Assembly: GCF_001552255.1 (NCBI RefSeq)
Contig: NZ_BCQV01000029.1
Span: 1 to 57,531 of the forward strand
Length of the DNA stretch: 57,531 bases
Direction: 5' to 3'
From: Alicyclobacillus shizuokensis NBRC 103103
GTDB lineage: Bacteria; Bacillota; Bacilli; Alicyclobacillales; Alicyclobacillaceae
The translations under genes were made by a program, and so were the position numbers. The notes beneath the pieces were generated by a model. It did not search any database. It had not been told where the DNA came from and saw only the letters and a list, made by a program, of their open reading frames with translations. Positions 18,945-27,921 of the stretch are shown here, in pieces (position 1 is the first letter of the stretch; every line of letters starts with the position of its first letter).

Positions 18945-20861
18945 TCAACGGCCGTGGTGGGATTCAGACACGAGACCGGTTAAGACCTTGTCCAGATTCG
19001 CGACGTTGGGCGTCCCGATGCCCGTAGCCTGATCATACCCCTGTGTGCCTTGCCAGTACCAGTTATCGCCCGCCGTGATATCGTTGAACGGACGCTGGGG
19101 CCCGTAAGCGGAACCGGAGCGGGCGATGGTGTAGAGCAGCGGGTTCCACAGACCGACTCGCCCATGCACGCTCTGGTCCAACAGCGCCGCGATGCCGTTG
19201 AATTGGGGCGCCACGAAACTGGTCCCGCCATATCCGGCTATCCAGCCTCCATCCGGGGTCGAATAGACGAGGTAGCCTGTCTCTGGGTCCGCGTTCATCG
19301 AGAGGTCCGGCAGATTGCGCCCGGCAAAGTGAGCCGGCAGGTCATAGTAATCCTGCGGCGGCGAGGTGCCGTTATCCACGACGCTCTGTCCAGCCGGCGT
19401 CCTGGCGATGCCCGCAAGACCACGCTGGTACCAGGGCAAGGACCAGTACGTGCTGACGCCGCCGCCGTCACCCACCGGGAACAAGATGGACTCGTCATAC
19501 CCGAGCGGCAGCAGATAGTCCCAAGCCCAGGCGCGCTCCTGCTCAATCGTGACCGTGCCCTTGGACAGCGTCAGGGTGGCCGGCACCGTCGTGCCGCCGG
19601 CCGCGGTCACATACGGATCGGCCGCCGGGGAATCGACCGACACCACCTTCGAGAAGGCAGGGTACGGCAACACACCGTTGACATCGTACGCACCCGCATC
19701 GCCGCTGGACGCGAACAACGACTGCCCCTGGACGGCCGCTTCCATAAACACTTGGTGGAATGCCTGTAACTCGCTCGTGTAGTCGACGCCACCATTCAGT
19801 TCAGCATTGTAGAGTACTTCCGGCAGTCCCCAGCTGACGGACAGGCTGTCCGCCAGGTTGGCGGAGATGGCCTTGTAGAACGCGTCGATGAACCCGGCAT
19901 CCGTGTTCGGTGCGTCGTAGACGAGGATGTCGGCGTCTGGAGCGAGTCCCCCGGCCTGCTCCACATCCAGGGTTGTCTCGCCGGATCCATCCTCGGCGCT
20001 GAGGGGCCCTCCGCCGTCCACGTGCACCTGGGTAATCCGGTTGGGTTTGTACTTGAGACCGATGGTGTCCCAATACGTGTACGCGTCGCTCGGTTCGAAA
20101 TCGGCCAAAGTGACGATGCCGACCGTCTGGCCCTTGCCGGTGATGCCGTGCTGGTAGAGCGGGTTCACGTCATACAGGTTGGCGACGTCACCTACCGTAT
20201 AGTCCTGTGGGACGCCGGTGGCCGTGCTGCCGCCTTTGGGCAGAACCACGCGCGCCGGCTGGCCGTCCACCTGCGCGGTCCGGGCGCTCATCGGCCGCGC
20301 TAGCGCCTGGGTGTCGAGACCGACAATGGCCAAGACGCTGTCGCTCAGCGCCTTCGGCATGCGCGGGAGGCGCGTGGGTGCGTAGAAATGGTGGCCGCGC
20401 TGTACATAATTGTGGAGTGTGGTGTCAAACACCGTGTTGAACTGCTCTGCCGTCCCTTCTACCTTCAGCAGCAGGTTGTCCGGGTACACCTCGCGCACGC
20501 GCAAACCGTTGGTCTCCAGGTAGCGAGTGATGGCTGCAATCTCCGAATCGGACGGGGCATACCGGCGTTTGAACTGCGCAACCGACAGGAAGCAGCGGTA
20601 CTGCGGGCTGCCCGGGGTCGACACGTCCTGGATGTAAGCGGCCAAGGCATTCTGATTGCGCACCTTGAGTACCAGGCTTGCGGTGATCACCTGCCCTTCA
20701 TCAGTCGGCCCCAAGTCCTGGGCTCCGGCCGCAGCCACGGAGGCTTCAGTGCCTGCCTTCCCAGTCGCCGCCAGCGCCGTCATCCGGTTCCCGTACGGCA
20801 TCAACGCGGTGGCGATGGTCATGGCCGCCGGTGCCACCAAAAGAGCAAACCCCTTCTTCAT
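18945..20861 (-). CDS. Secreted sedolisin (kumamolisin-like acid serine-carboxyl protease, S53)
   Basis: A 638-residue preproprotein. The signal peptide (about 1-30, MKKGFALLVAPAAM) precedes a pro-kumamolisin activation domain (about 45-190) and the S53 catalytic domain. Catalytic residues are visible: Glu and Asp spaced by four in GETTLD, the oxyanion Asp in SSGDAGAY, and Ser in GGTSFVAP. The C-terminal calcium site lies in FNDITAGDNWYW to GYDQATGIGTPNV. Sedolisins work at acid pH and are typical of acidophilic Alicyclobacillus relatives. ATG 20861 is preferred (GGGGGTG at 8 nt); upstream in-frame starts exist. The gene stands alone behind a possible TATAAT at 20932-20937. DegU control is plausible but unproven. 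Confidence 0.94.
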   Translation of the reverse strand: MKKGFALLVAPAAMTIATALMPYGNRMTALAATGKAGTEASVAAAGAQDLGPTDEGQVITASLVLKVRNQNALAAYIQDVSTPGSPQYRCFLSVAQFKRRYAPSDSEIAAITRYLETNGLRVREVYPDNLLLKVEGTAEQFNTVFDTTLHNYVQRGHHFYAPTRLPRMPKALSDSVLAIVGLDTQALARPMSARTAQVDGQPARVVLPKGGSTATGVPQDYTVGDVANLYDVNPLYQHGITGKGQTVGIVTLADFEPSDAYTYWDTIGLKYKPNRITQVHVDGGGPLSAEDGSGETTLDVEQAGGLAPDADILVYDAPNTDAGFIDAFYKAISANLADSLSVSWGLPEVLYNAELNGGVDYTSELQAFHQVFMEAAVQGQSLFASSGDAGAYDVNGVLPYPAFSKVVSVDSPAADPYVTAAGGTTVPATLTLSKGTVTIEQERAWAWDYLLPLGYDESILFPVGDGGGVSTYWSLPWYQRGLAGIARTPAGQSVVDNGTSPPQDYYDLPAHFAGRNLPDLSMNADPETGYLVYSTPDGGWIAGYGGTSFVAPQFNGIAALLDQSVHGRVGLWNPLLYTIARSGSAYGPQRPFNDITAGDNWYWQGTQGYDQATGIGTPNVANLDKVLTGLVSESHHGR

Positions 20862-20931
20862 CACCAGGGCACCCCCATCCATAAGGTAAGATCCCAACTG
20901 TATGGATTTGTAAGATAGACTCACAAACTTT

Positions 20932-20960
20932 ATTATATCTACGGGGAAAGTCGAAAAGTA
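20932..20960 (-). promoter_or_regulatory. Possible sedolisin promoter
   Basis: Minus-strand -10 TATAAT (20937-20932) about 70 nt before the start codon. The -35 position (TACTTT at 17-bp spacing) is poor, consistent with a promoter needing an activator. Low certainty. Confidence 0.35.
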
Positions 20961-21037
20961 GGGAAACTTAGCGAGGAAAAAATGCCAGCCATGGGGGGCA
21001 ACAGCGTGGGGGGCCCGGATGGCCCCCGCCCACTAGC

Positions 21038-22777
21038 TCAATCAGCCAGCGCGGTGATCTTCTCAGACAGCTGGTTGAGCCTCTGGATTTGCGTCGCACA
21101 CCCTTCCTCGTTCGGGGCCTGGGCGCCCAGGTACAGCTTCAGCTTGGGCTCCGTACCGGAGGGTCGAATGGCCAACCACGATCCGCCCGCAAACGAGTAC
21201 CGCAACACGTCGGAGCGGGGCAGCGTCAACGCCTCCACCCCTCCGCCGCCGTCGGCGCGGCGGCGCTCCCCGGCCTGATAGTCTTCCACCGTCTCCAACA
21301 CCAACCCATCCACCTCCGGCAGCCCTTGCTCGCGCAGGCGCCGCATCACCGTCTGAATGCGCGCCAGCCCGTCAGCTCCAGGCAGGGTGACGCTGACTAG
21401 CCGTTCCTTGAAGTGGCCGACACGTCCGTACAGCGCCGCCAACGCGTCCAGCAGCGTACGCCCGTGCATCTGGTGAAACGCCGCCATCTCGGCAATCAGG
21501 AGGCAGGCCTGAACCGCGTCCTTGTCGCGGACAATCGGCGAAGCGAGGTAGCCGTAGCTTTCCTCGTAGCCGAACAAGAACGTCTTCTCGCCCGTCGCCT
21601 CATAGTGGCGGATGCGATCCCCTATATACTTGAATCCGGTCAGCGTGTCTTCTGATCTGACGCCGTACCTTCTCGCCGCGGCCGCTCCCAACCCGGAGGT
21701 GACGATGGTCTTGAACACCACGCCGTTATCGGGCAGTTGCCCACGCGCCTGTCGCTGCGACAAGACGAAATCCACCAGCAAGCCGCCCACTTGGTTGCCC
21801 GTCAAGAGATGGTAGTCGCCGTCCTGCCCGCGCACGGCGATGCCCACACGGTCAGCGTCCGGATCGGTCCCCATCACCAGGTCAGCCTGTTGGCGGCGCG
21901 CCTCGTCGATGGCTAGCTCCAGCGCCTCCGGCTCCTCCGGATTGGGTGAGCGGACGGTGGAAAACTCTCCGTCCGGCGCCTCTTGCTGGGCGACCACGAA
22001 CACGTTCTTGTAGCCAGACTGGCTCAGCACCTGGCGCACCGGCAGGTTGCCCGTGCCATGCAGCGGGGTGTAGACGATGCGCAGTTGCTCGCGCGCCTGT
22101 GCAGCCACCGCCGGTTCCCGTACCGCGTCGACCACGGCCTTCGTGTACGCGTTGTCCATTTCCTCGCCAATCCAGGTCAGGAGCCCAGCCGCCTGCGCCT
22201 CGTCGGCGTCCATACGCGGAATCGAAAACAGGTCTGTGACGGCCTCAATTTCCTCCATGACCAACTTCGCCTCATCGGGCAGCAGTTGGCCGCCGTCCTC
22301 GTTGTACACCTTGTAGCCATTGTATTCCGGCGGATTGTGACTGGCGGTAATCATCACGCCGGCGGCCGTCTGCAGACGGCGCACCGCAAACGACAGCTCG
22401 GGCGTCGGGCACAGGTGCTCAAACAGGTGCGCCCGCACCCCCGAAGCCGCCAAGACACAGGCCGCCTCCAGGGCGAACTCGCGCGACATGCGGCGGCAGT
22501 CATAGCCGATGGCCACCCCGCGGGCTTTCGCGTCCTCACCTCGATTGGCCACGTACCGTGCCAGGCCCACCGTCGTCCTGCGCACCGTGTAGACGTTCAT
22601 CCGGTTGGTGCCCGGCCCCAGCACCCCCCGCTGGCCACCCGTGCCAAACTCCAGATCGCGATAAAACGCGTCGTAGAGCGCGTCAGGCTGCTCAGCCAGA
22701 GCTTCCAACTGCGCCCGGAAATCCGGCGAATGGCCTTTGTAGCTGAGCCACTGTTGATATCGCGTCGTCACGTCCAC
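21038..22777 (-). CDS. pgcA: Phosphoglucomutase / phosphomannomutase (PgcA type)
   Basis: A 579-residue alpha-D-phosphohexomutase interconverting glucose-1-P and glucose-6-P, feeding glycolipid, wall polymer and glycogen synthesis. The four canonical segments are present: FGTGGQRGVLGPG at the N-terminus, the active-site Ser in GVMITASHNPPEYNGYKVY, the metal loop GTDPDADRVGIA, and the phosphate-binding RPSGTEPKLKLY near the C-terminus. Length matches B. subtilis PgcA (about 580). It starts at GTG 22777 behind GAGGTGGG. A GC-rich hairpin (GGGGGCC/GGCCCCC) follows the stop, without an immediate T-run. Confidence 0.95.
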   Translation of the reverse strand: MDVTTRYQQWLSYKGHSPDFRAQLEALAEQPDALYDAFYRDLEFGTGGQRGVLGPGTNRMNVYTVRRTTVGLARYVANRGEDAKARGVAIGYDCRRMSREFALEAACVLAASGVRAHLFEHLCPTPELSFAVRRLQTAAGVMITASHNPPEYNGYKVYNEDGGQLLPDEAKLVMEEIEAVTDLFSIPRMDADEAQAAGLLTWIGEEMDNAYTKAVVDAVREPAVAAQAREQLRIVYTPLHGTGNLPVRQVLSQSGYKNVFVVAQQEAPDGEFSTVRSPNPEEPEALELAIDEARRQQADLVMGTDPDADRVGIAVRGQDGDYHLLTGNQVGGLLVDFVLSQRQARGQLPDNGVVFKTIVTSGLGAAAARRYGVRSEDTLTGFKYIGDRIRHYEATGEKTFLFGYEESYGYLASPIVRDKDAVQACLLIAEMAAFHQMHGRTLLDALAALYGRVGHFKERLVSVTLPGADGLARIQTVMRRLREQGLPEVDGLVLETVEDYQAGERRRADGGGGVEALTLPRSDVLRYSFAGGSWLAIRPSGTEPKLKLYLGAQAPNEEGCATQIQRLNQLSEKITALAD

Positions 22778-22931
22778 GTCGCCATCCCACCTCGTTTAGG
22801 ATGCGTTCATGTTATTCGCTGCGTCCACCTCAAGATCATGCCGGATTGCTGCGCCTAAGGCAACCACCGGTGGGACAAAAGTCCGATGTCCTCCATTGGC
22901 GATTGTGTTTATATGAAAGCAAGGAGAGCAC

Positions 22932-22966
22932 ACAAAAAAAGAACCACAAGCGAGACTGCTTGCGGT
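22932..22966 (-). terminator. Rho-independent terminator of the 41-residue peptide gene
   Basis: Minus strand: ACCGCAAGC / GCTTGTGGT (9-bp stem with one G-U, loop AGTCTC) followed by TCTTTTTTTG. Its position 15 nt after the stop of the small ORF is strong evidence that the small ORF is a real transcription unit. Confidence 0.92.
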
Positions 22967-22980
22967 CCTCTGCCAGAACC

Positions 22981-23106
22981 TCACAGGTTGGCCGAGTGCG
23001 AGAAGGGAGTCGGCGGAACACACCCGTCGTTAGGCAGAATCACGAGCGCCGCCGCAAAGGCCGCGACCGTTGACAGAGCGGCAGCCAGACAGGCCAGTTT
23101 TTTCAT
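22981..23106 (-). CDS. Small secreted peptide precursor, candidate signalling peptide
   Basis: A 41-residue product: MKK, a hydrophobic Ala/Leu/Val helix (about 4-23), then a polar tail of about 17 residues (LPNDGCVPPTPFSHSANL). It looks like an export signal plus a short exported tail, as in Phr- or SHP-type pheromone precursors. The start ATG 23106 has an excellent SD (AAAGGGGTGA, 5 nt) and a strong terminator lies directly after the stop. Only 55 bp separate it from the divergent XRE/TPR regulator gene, the arrangement seen in rgg/shp pairs. Function is inferred from this context; no homologue is recognised. The tail motif SHSAN recalls THSVN in the peptide at 47.6 kb. Confidence 0.72.
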   Translation of the reverse strand: MKKLACLAAALSTVAAFAAALVILPNDGCVPPTPFSHSANL

Positions 23107-23161
23107 TCCACTCACCCCTTTATCACCATGATTTCGGCACACCGAGAGGGGGTCTCGCGCT

Positions 23162-24520
23162 GTGACAGACACCCATCGCGAACTGCTCGCCTTCGTCATC
23201 GGCCATCGCATCCGCAGCCTGCGCCAGCGCCGGAGGCTTTCCCAAGCGGACCTGGCGCACGGCATCTCCAGCCAATCGCTCATCAGCCTGTGTGAAAGCG
23301 GTCGACAACTGCCCTTGCCCGACATGCTGCAATTGATTGCCGAGCGCCTTGAGGACAAGACGCTGGCCGAATACGCATCCGCGCTGGCCGCGGGCGATCT
23401 GTCGTTCAGCCGCACCATCACCGGCAACCGAGAACTGTTGCTGGAGGCCTTGACCTCGCTGCGCGGACACTGGCAGGACGTGCATGAACAAGTCGCGACG
23501 GAACTCTGTCAACACTACTATACGACTAGAGATTTCGATATAGTACACCAGATCGGCCGCATGATCTTGGATCACGCCCGGGACCCCCGCACACAGGCGG
23601 CGGCCTGCTTCTATTCTGGCAGCAGTTGCCTGTTCACGCACGATTACGAAGAGGCGGAGCGCTGGCTGGTGATGGCCGAGCAGTGCTTGGCCGACGCCGA
23701 CAGTCCACTGCGGCCGAAACTCCTCTACAACCTCGGGTACACGTACACGCAGCTGGACAACCCCGTGATGGCCCTGTGGTACGCCCATCAAGCGGCGGAA
23801 TCCTTTCAGGCCCAGCAGGACCTGCCCAGTTATGCCAAGGCGCTGGGGCTGTTGGGGGTGATTCAGGTGCGGGCCAAGCGTCCGGAGTACGGGGTGAAAT
23901 CCCTGCGCCTGGCATACGACGTGCTGATGCGCTGGGAGAGCGAGCGGGCGGACCGAGCGCGCATCGCCTGCAGCCTGGCCGCCGCCTACCTGGAACAAGG
24001 ACAGCTGCAGGAGGCGAAGACGTGGGCCGAGGAGGCGCTGGCCGGGGCGGAGGCGGCCGACGACGGCCTCTGCGCCTGCCTCGCGCTGCGCAATCTGGCG
24101 CTATGGTGCCATCGCCAAGGCGACTTCGCACAAGGGCTGGAGTTCCTCCACCGCGCCCTTTCCATCGCTCACGCACACAGCCTGCACAAGACGACAGCGG
24201 AACTGTTGCTGCTTCGCTCGGAGACGAAGTGCGACGAGGCCGAGAAGTTGGCCGACGCGCGCCAGGCGTTTGAGGCCGCTCTAGCCGCGCACGACCATGT
24301 ACTGATTGCGCTGGCCGCCGAGGCGGTGGCGAATCTGTTAGAAGGCACAGGAGGCCCGGCCTCCGATGAGACGGCGTGTGAGATCCAGCAGTACCGCAAG
24401 CTGGCTCTCAGCCACTACCGCGCCTACGTGCGCGCCGTCTCCTATGATTACCCGGGGATAGACCGGGTGGCGCCGGTGCGGCCCGACCTCCCCTCAGCCT
24501 TTGACCGATCCGGCCAGTAA
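23162..24520 (+). CDS. XRE-family regulator with TPR domain, partner of the divergent peptide gene
   Basis: A 452-residue protein. The N-terminal helix-turn-helix (about 12-65) reads RIRSLRQRRRLSQADLAHGIS then LISLCESGRQLPLPDML. The remainder is TPR repeats, e.g. CFYSGSSCLFTHDYEEAERWLVMAE, LYNLGYTYTQLDNPVMAL and ACSLAAAYLEQGQLQEAKTW. This RNPP-type architecture binds small peptides in characterised members (established for PlcR, Rgg, PrgX). The adjacent divergent secreted-peptide gene makes a regulator-pheromone pair likely (inference). It starts at GTG 23162 after GAGAGGGGG. Its 3' end overlaps the convergent sugar permease gene by 27 bp. Confidence 0.86.
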   Translation: MTDTHRELLAFVIGHRIRSLRQRRRLSQADLAHGISSQSLISLCESGRQLPLPDMLQLIAERLEDKTLAEYASALAAGDLSFSRTITGNRELLLEALTSLRGHWQDVHEQVATELCQHYYTTRDFDIVHQIGRMILDHARDPRTQAAACFYSGSSCLFTHDYEEAERWLVMAEQCLADADSPLRPKLLYNLGYTYTQLDNPVMALWYAHQAAESFQAQQDLPSYAKALGLLGVIQVRAKRPEYGVKSLRLAYDVLMRWESERADRARIACSLAAAYLEQGQLQEAKTWAEEALAGAEAADDGLCACLALRNLALWCHRQGDFAQGLEFLHRALSIAHAHSLHKTTAELLLLRSETKCDEAEKLADARQAFEAALAAHDHVLIALAAEAVANLLEGTGGPASDETACEIQQYRKLALSHYRAYVRAVSYDYPGIDRVAPVRPDLPSAFDRSGQ

Positions 24521-25315
24521 CCCGCGCACGAAGTACTTGCCGAGGAAGATGTAGACGATGAGTGTCGGCAGGGCGGCCATGATGGCGCCCGCCATCTGTA
24601 CGTTCCACTGAACAATCTGGCTGCCGGAAAGGTTTTGCAGCGCCACCATGACCGGTTGGTGCGGCGGTGTGGTCAATGTGGCCGCGAACAGGAATTCGTT
24701 CCACACCTGCGTGAACTCCCAGATGCCGATGACGACGAACGCGGGCACCGACAGAGGCAGGATGATGGAGCGGAAGAGTCCCCAGTAGCCGGTGCCGTCG
24801 ATACGCCCCGCCTCCAACAAGTCATCCGGGATGCCGACATAGAAATTGCGAAAGATGAGCGTGGCTATCGGGAGCCCGTAGATCACGTGCACCAGGACCA
24901 ATCCCGGCACCGAGTTGTATAGGCCAATGCTGTCCATCACCTTGAGCAGCGGGATCAACACACTCTGGTAAGGGATGAACATCCCAAACAGCAGCCACTG
25001 AAACAGGGTACGGCTGCCGGGAAACCGCCACTTGGACAGGGCATAGCCGTTGCAGGCGCCGACAATGGCGACAATGATAGTGGCAGGGATGGCCAACTCC
25101 AGGCTGGTGGCCAGCCCCGGCGACAACCTCTCAAACGCCTGCCCCCAACTGGACAAGTCGATACGGGTGGGAAGCTGCCACATGCGGGCGAGATCGACCT
25201 CGCTGTTGGGCTTCAGGCTGGTGATGAGGGCGACGTACACCGGCATCAGATAACCAGCAGCGAAGATGCACAGGACCAGGTAGAGAACCGCCCGGTTTAC
25301 ACGGCGCAGACTCAT
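24494..25315 (-). CDS. Carbohydrate ABC transporter permease (MalG family)
   Basis: A 273-residue inner-membrane permease with six predicted membrane helices, the second subunit of a CUT1-type sugar importer. The EAA loop that contacts the ATPase is LLEAGRIDGTGYWGLFRSIILPLS, at about residues 180-205. Its start ATG 25315 overlaps the stop of the preceding permease gene (TGATG), so the two subunits are translationally coupled. The substrate cannot be told from sequence. No ATPase gene is in the operon; a shared MsmK/UgpC-like ATPase elsewhere is expected. Confidence 0.92.
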   Translation of the reverse strand: MSLRRVNRAVLYLVLCIFAAGYLMPVYVALITSLKPNSEVDLARMWQLPTRIDLSSWGQAFERLSPGLATSLELAIPATIIVAIVGACNGYALSKWRFPGSRTLFQWLLFGMFIPYQSVLIPLLKVMDSIGLYNSVPGLVLVHVIYGLPIATLIFRNFYVGIPDDLLEAGRIDGTGYWGLFRSIILPLSVPAFVVIGIWEFTQVWNEFLFAATLTTPPHQPVMVALQNLSGSQIVQWNVQMAGAIMAALPTLIVYIFLGKYFVRGLLAGSVKG

Positions 25316-26283
25316 CAGGGCTTCTCCCCCCTCAGGCTGTAGGTCAGGTACGGGACGATGAAAATGGCCAACAGCAGCAGCATGATGATGGAGATCGCCG
25401 CGCCCTGGGCATAGTGGTTGCCCTGAAAGGTGGTCTGGAACATGTCCATGCTCGGCATGTCGGTCACAAACGCGGCGCCGGGGCCCGTCATCGCGTAGAT
25501 GAGATCAAACGTCTTCATGGAAATGTGGATGAGCATGATGACCACGGTCACCGTGACCGCGTTCAGCTGGGGCAGGATGACGCGCCAGAAGGTTGTCCAG
25601 GCATTGGCGCCGTCCACCGCGGCGGCTTCCTTCAAGTCATCCGGGATGGACCGCAGCCCGGACAGGTACAACGCCATGGCAAATCCGGACATCTGCCAGA
25701 CGGCGGCGATGATGACCGCGAGCAGAGCCAGCGGCAGGCCGAACTTGATGTGTCCCCAGGGAATGGAGGGGACGATGGTGATATCCACATACCATTTCGG
25801 CAGGTGCGTCAGCCCCAGCGCCTTGAGAATGAGATTAACACCGGTGGAGGGGTTGAGCAGCCACTGCCAGACGACGCCGGTGACGATGAAGGCTATCGCC
25901 ATCGGGAAGATGAACAGGCTGCGAAACAGCCCTTCCAAACGGATTTTTTGATCCACCAGCACGGCGAGGAACAGCCCGATGATCATAGAGACAAGGACAA
26001 ACAGGACGGTGAAGAACAACAGGTTGCGCAGGTCCGACTGGAAGCGAAAGTCTTGAAAGATGGCCCGGTAGTTGGCAAACCCGTTCCACGAGAGGTCGGG
26101 CACCAATGTGTTCCACTTGGTAAAGGATACGACGCCGGTCCAAACGATGAACCCATACACAAACACGGCGATGGCGATGATGGACGGCAGCAGGGTCAAG
26201 ATGGGATAGACGCGCTCCCACGTCCACGGCTTGCGCGCCCGTCGTGGCTGCGTAATGGTCATCTCCGCGGGCTGCATGGCCAC
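25315..26283 (-). CDS. Carbohydrate ABC transporter permease (MalF/UgpA family)
   Basis: A 322-residue membrane protein with six predicted helices, partner of the downstream MalG-type permease. The EAA loop is EAAAVDGANAWTTFWRVILPQL at about residues 215-235. GTG 26283 is chosen for its SD (GGGGGAG, 6 nt); in-frame ATGs follow at 26277 and 26262. The order binding protein, MalF, MalG is standard for CUT1 systems. Confidence 0.92.
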   Translation of the reverse strand: MAMQPAEMTITQPRRARKPWTWERVYPILTLLPSIIAIAVFVYGFIVWTGVVSFTKWNTLVPDLSWNGFANYRAIFQDFRFQSDLRNLLFFTVLFVLVSMIIGLFLAVLVDQKIRLEGLFRSLFIFPMAIAFIVTGVVWQWLLNPSTGVNLILKALGLTHLPKWYVDITIVPSIPWGHIKFGLPLALLAVIIAAVWQMSGFAMALYLSGLRSIPDDLKEAAAVDGANAWTTFWRVILPQLNAVTVTVVIMLIHISMKTFDLIYAMTGPGAAFVTDMPSMDMFQTTFQGNHYAQGAAISIIMLLLLAIFIVPYLTYSLRGEKP

Positions 26284-26409
26284 TGGTAGCTCCCCCTTCC
26301 TGGCAGAAAGCGGGCCAGGCAAACGAAAAGTCCGCCTGGCCGCCGAGCTTTTTGGATTCCAGCCGCCATCGGTCGGAGACCGTGGCAGTCCTCACGTCCG
26401 GTTGATGAG

Positions 26410-27726
26410 TTACACGGGCGGGTTTTGCTGAAATGCGGACTGCAGCTGCTGGATGCAAGTATCGATGTCGCCTGTGTTGACGAACTGGTTGATGGCCTTG
26501 TTGGCCGCGTCCAGGAACCCTGGCGAGGCGGCGGCACCGTGGGCGAGGCTAGGCGTCAACTGGTCTTTCTTAAAGTCGGTCATGGCCTGCTGGCTGTACA
26601 CGTCGTACTTGCTCTTGTCCGCGTCGATGCGGGCTGGAATGGAGCCCTTCAGCGGGTTGAACACGTCCTGGCCCGGGACAGACCCGAGCACCTTCAGCCA
26701 ATCCTTGGTGCCCTCAGGGTGTTTGACCCCCTTGGGCAGGCCGAAGCAGTCGACGATGACCATAAAGTCGTGTTCGGTACCGGGCGTGGTGGTCCAACCA
26801 AAGTCAACATTGGGCTTGAGGTGCAGGTCGCTGGTGAAGTAGCCTTTGGCCCAGTCGCCCATCACATTCATGGCCGCCGTGCCTTTGGCCACCATCTGAG
26901 AAGCGTCCTGCCAGACCTTGGCCGCGTGGTCGGAGTTCACATCGGACATCAGGGCCTTCAGCGTCTGGAGCGACTGTTTGACGCGCGGATCGTCAAACGA
27001 GATCTGACCCTGCCACAATTTGTCGTAATCCTGCGCCCCGAGTTGCCCGAGTAGAATGTCCTCCCAGAGCATCGTCGTTTCCCACTGGTCCTTGTCACCC
27101 AGGGCCAGCGGGGTGATGTTGTGCTGTTTCAGCACCTTGGCGTCCTGAATCACGTCGTTCCACGTCTTGGGCGGGGTCAGGTGATACTTGTCAAAAATTT
27201 TCTTGTTGTACCACAACACGTTGCCGCGGTGCACATCGACCGGCACGGCGTACTTGTGCCCATCGTGGCTGACCATGTCAATCAGCTGTTTGGGGAACTT
27301 GCTGTTCCAGCCTTCTTGCTGGTACAGGCTGTCGAGCGGCTCCATCTTGCCGGCGTCCACCCAAGACAGCAGCTCCTGCCCGACGTGCACCTGGAAGGTA
27401 TCGGGTGGGTTGTTGTTCTGCATGCGGTTGGCCAGGACCGCCTTCGCGTTCGATCCGGCGCCGCCCGCGACGGCTGAGTTGATCACGGTGTAGCCGGGAT
27501 AGTCCTTCTTGAACAGTTTGATGAGCGCTTTCAAGCCGTCCGACTCGCCAGCCCCTGTCCACCAGCTGAAGATCTCCACTTGTTTGGCACCGCCGTTGCT
27601 CACCCGGTTCGCCGTGTTGCCGGATGCGTTGCTGCTCGTGTTGTTGCTGGACGCACTGCCGCAGGCGGTGACCGCCAGCGCCACCGCGACAACAGATGAG
27701 GCGGCCAAAACGCGACGCATCTTCAC
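26410..27726 (-). CDS. Sugar ABC transporter substrate-binding lipoprotein
   Basis: A 438-residue extracytoplasmic solute-binding protein (family 1). The signal peptide ends with the lipobox VTACGS (Cys about 22), giving a membrane-anchored lipoprotein, followed by a Ser/Asn-rich linker. The mature part begins with VEIFSWWTGAGESDGL and has the typical VLANRMQNNNPPDTFQVH and FGWTTTPGT segments. The W/Y-rich pattern suggests an oligosaccharide or sugar ligand, as in glucose/mannose-type binders, but the specificity is not determined. GTG 27726 has GAGGGGG 7 nt upstream. It heads the operon with the two permeases. Confidence 0.93.
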   Translation of the reverse strand: MKMRRVLAASSVVAVALAVTACGSASSNNTSSNASGNTANRVSNGGAKQVEIFSWWTGAGESDGLKALIKLFKKDYPGYTVINSAVAGGAGSNAKAVLANRMQNNNPPDTFQVHVGQELLSWVDAGKMEPLDSLYQQEGWNSKFPKQLIDMVSHDGHKYAVPVDVHRGNVLWYNKKIFDKYHLTPPKTWNDVIQDAKVLKQHNITPLALGDKDQWETTMLWEDILLGQLGAQDYDKLWQGQISFDDPRVKQSLQTLKALMSDVNSDHAAKVWQDASQMVAKGTAAMNVMGDWAKGYFTSDLHLKPNVDFGWTTTPGTEHDFMVIVDCFGLPKGVKHPEGTKDWLKVLGSVPGQDVFNPLKGSIPARIDADKSKYDVYSQQAMTDFKKDQLTPSLAHGAAASPGFLDAANKAINQFVNTGDIDTCIQQLQSAFQQNPPV

Positions 27727-27921
27727 GACATTACCCCCTCGTCATGGCGCTTGGTATCTGGACTGCTCGTGTTATGGATACGTGCGCTTACATTCGGAAC
27801 ATGAACATGGGTATTCTCTATGGTTTGTCGTTGTAATACACTATGCCTGAGCAAGCCCAGATAGAATGAGGCCGCGCGGTTCAAGCGGGCGCCCAAAGGA
27901 GAGCGGAAGGATGGGGAATAC

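Noticed and set aside
27727-27921. Possible catabolite-response element (TGTAAGCGCACGTA) upstream of the sugar-binding gene
   Set aside because: Only the left half matches the consensus; too weak to list.
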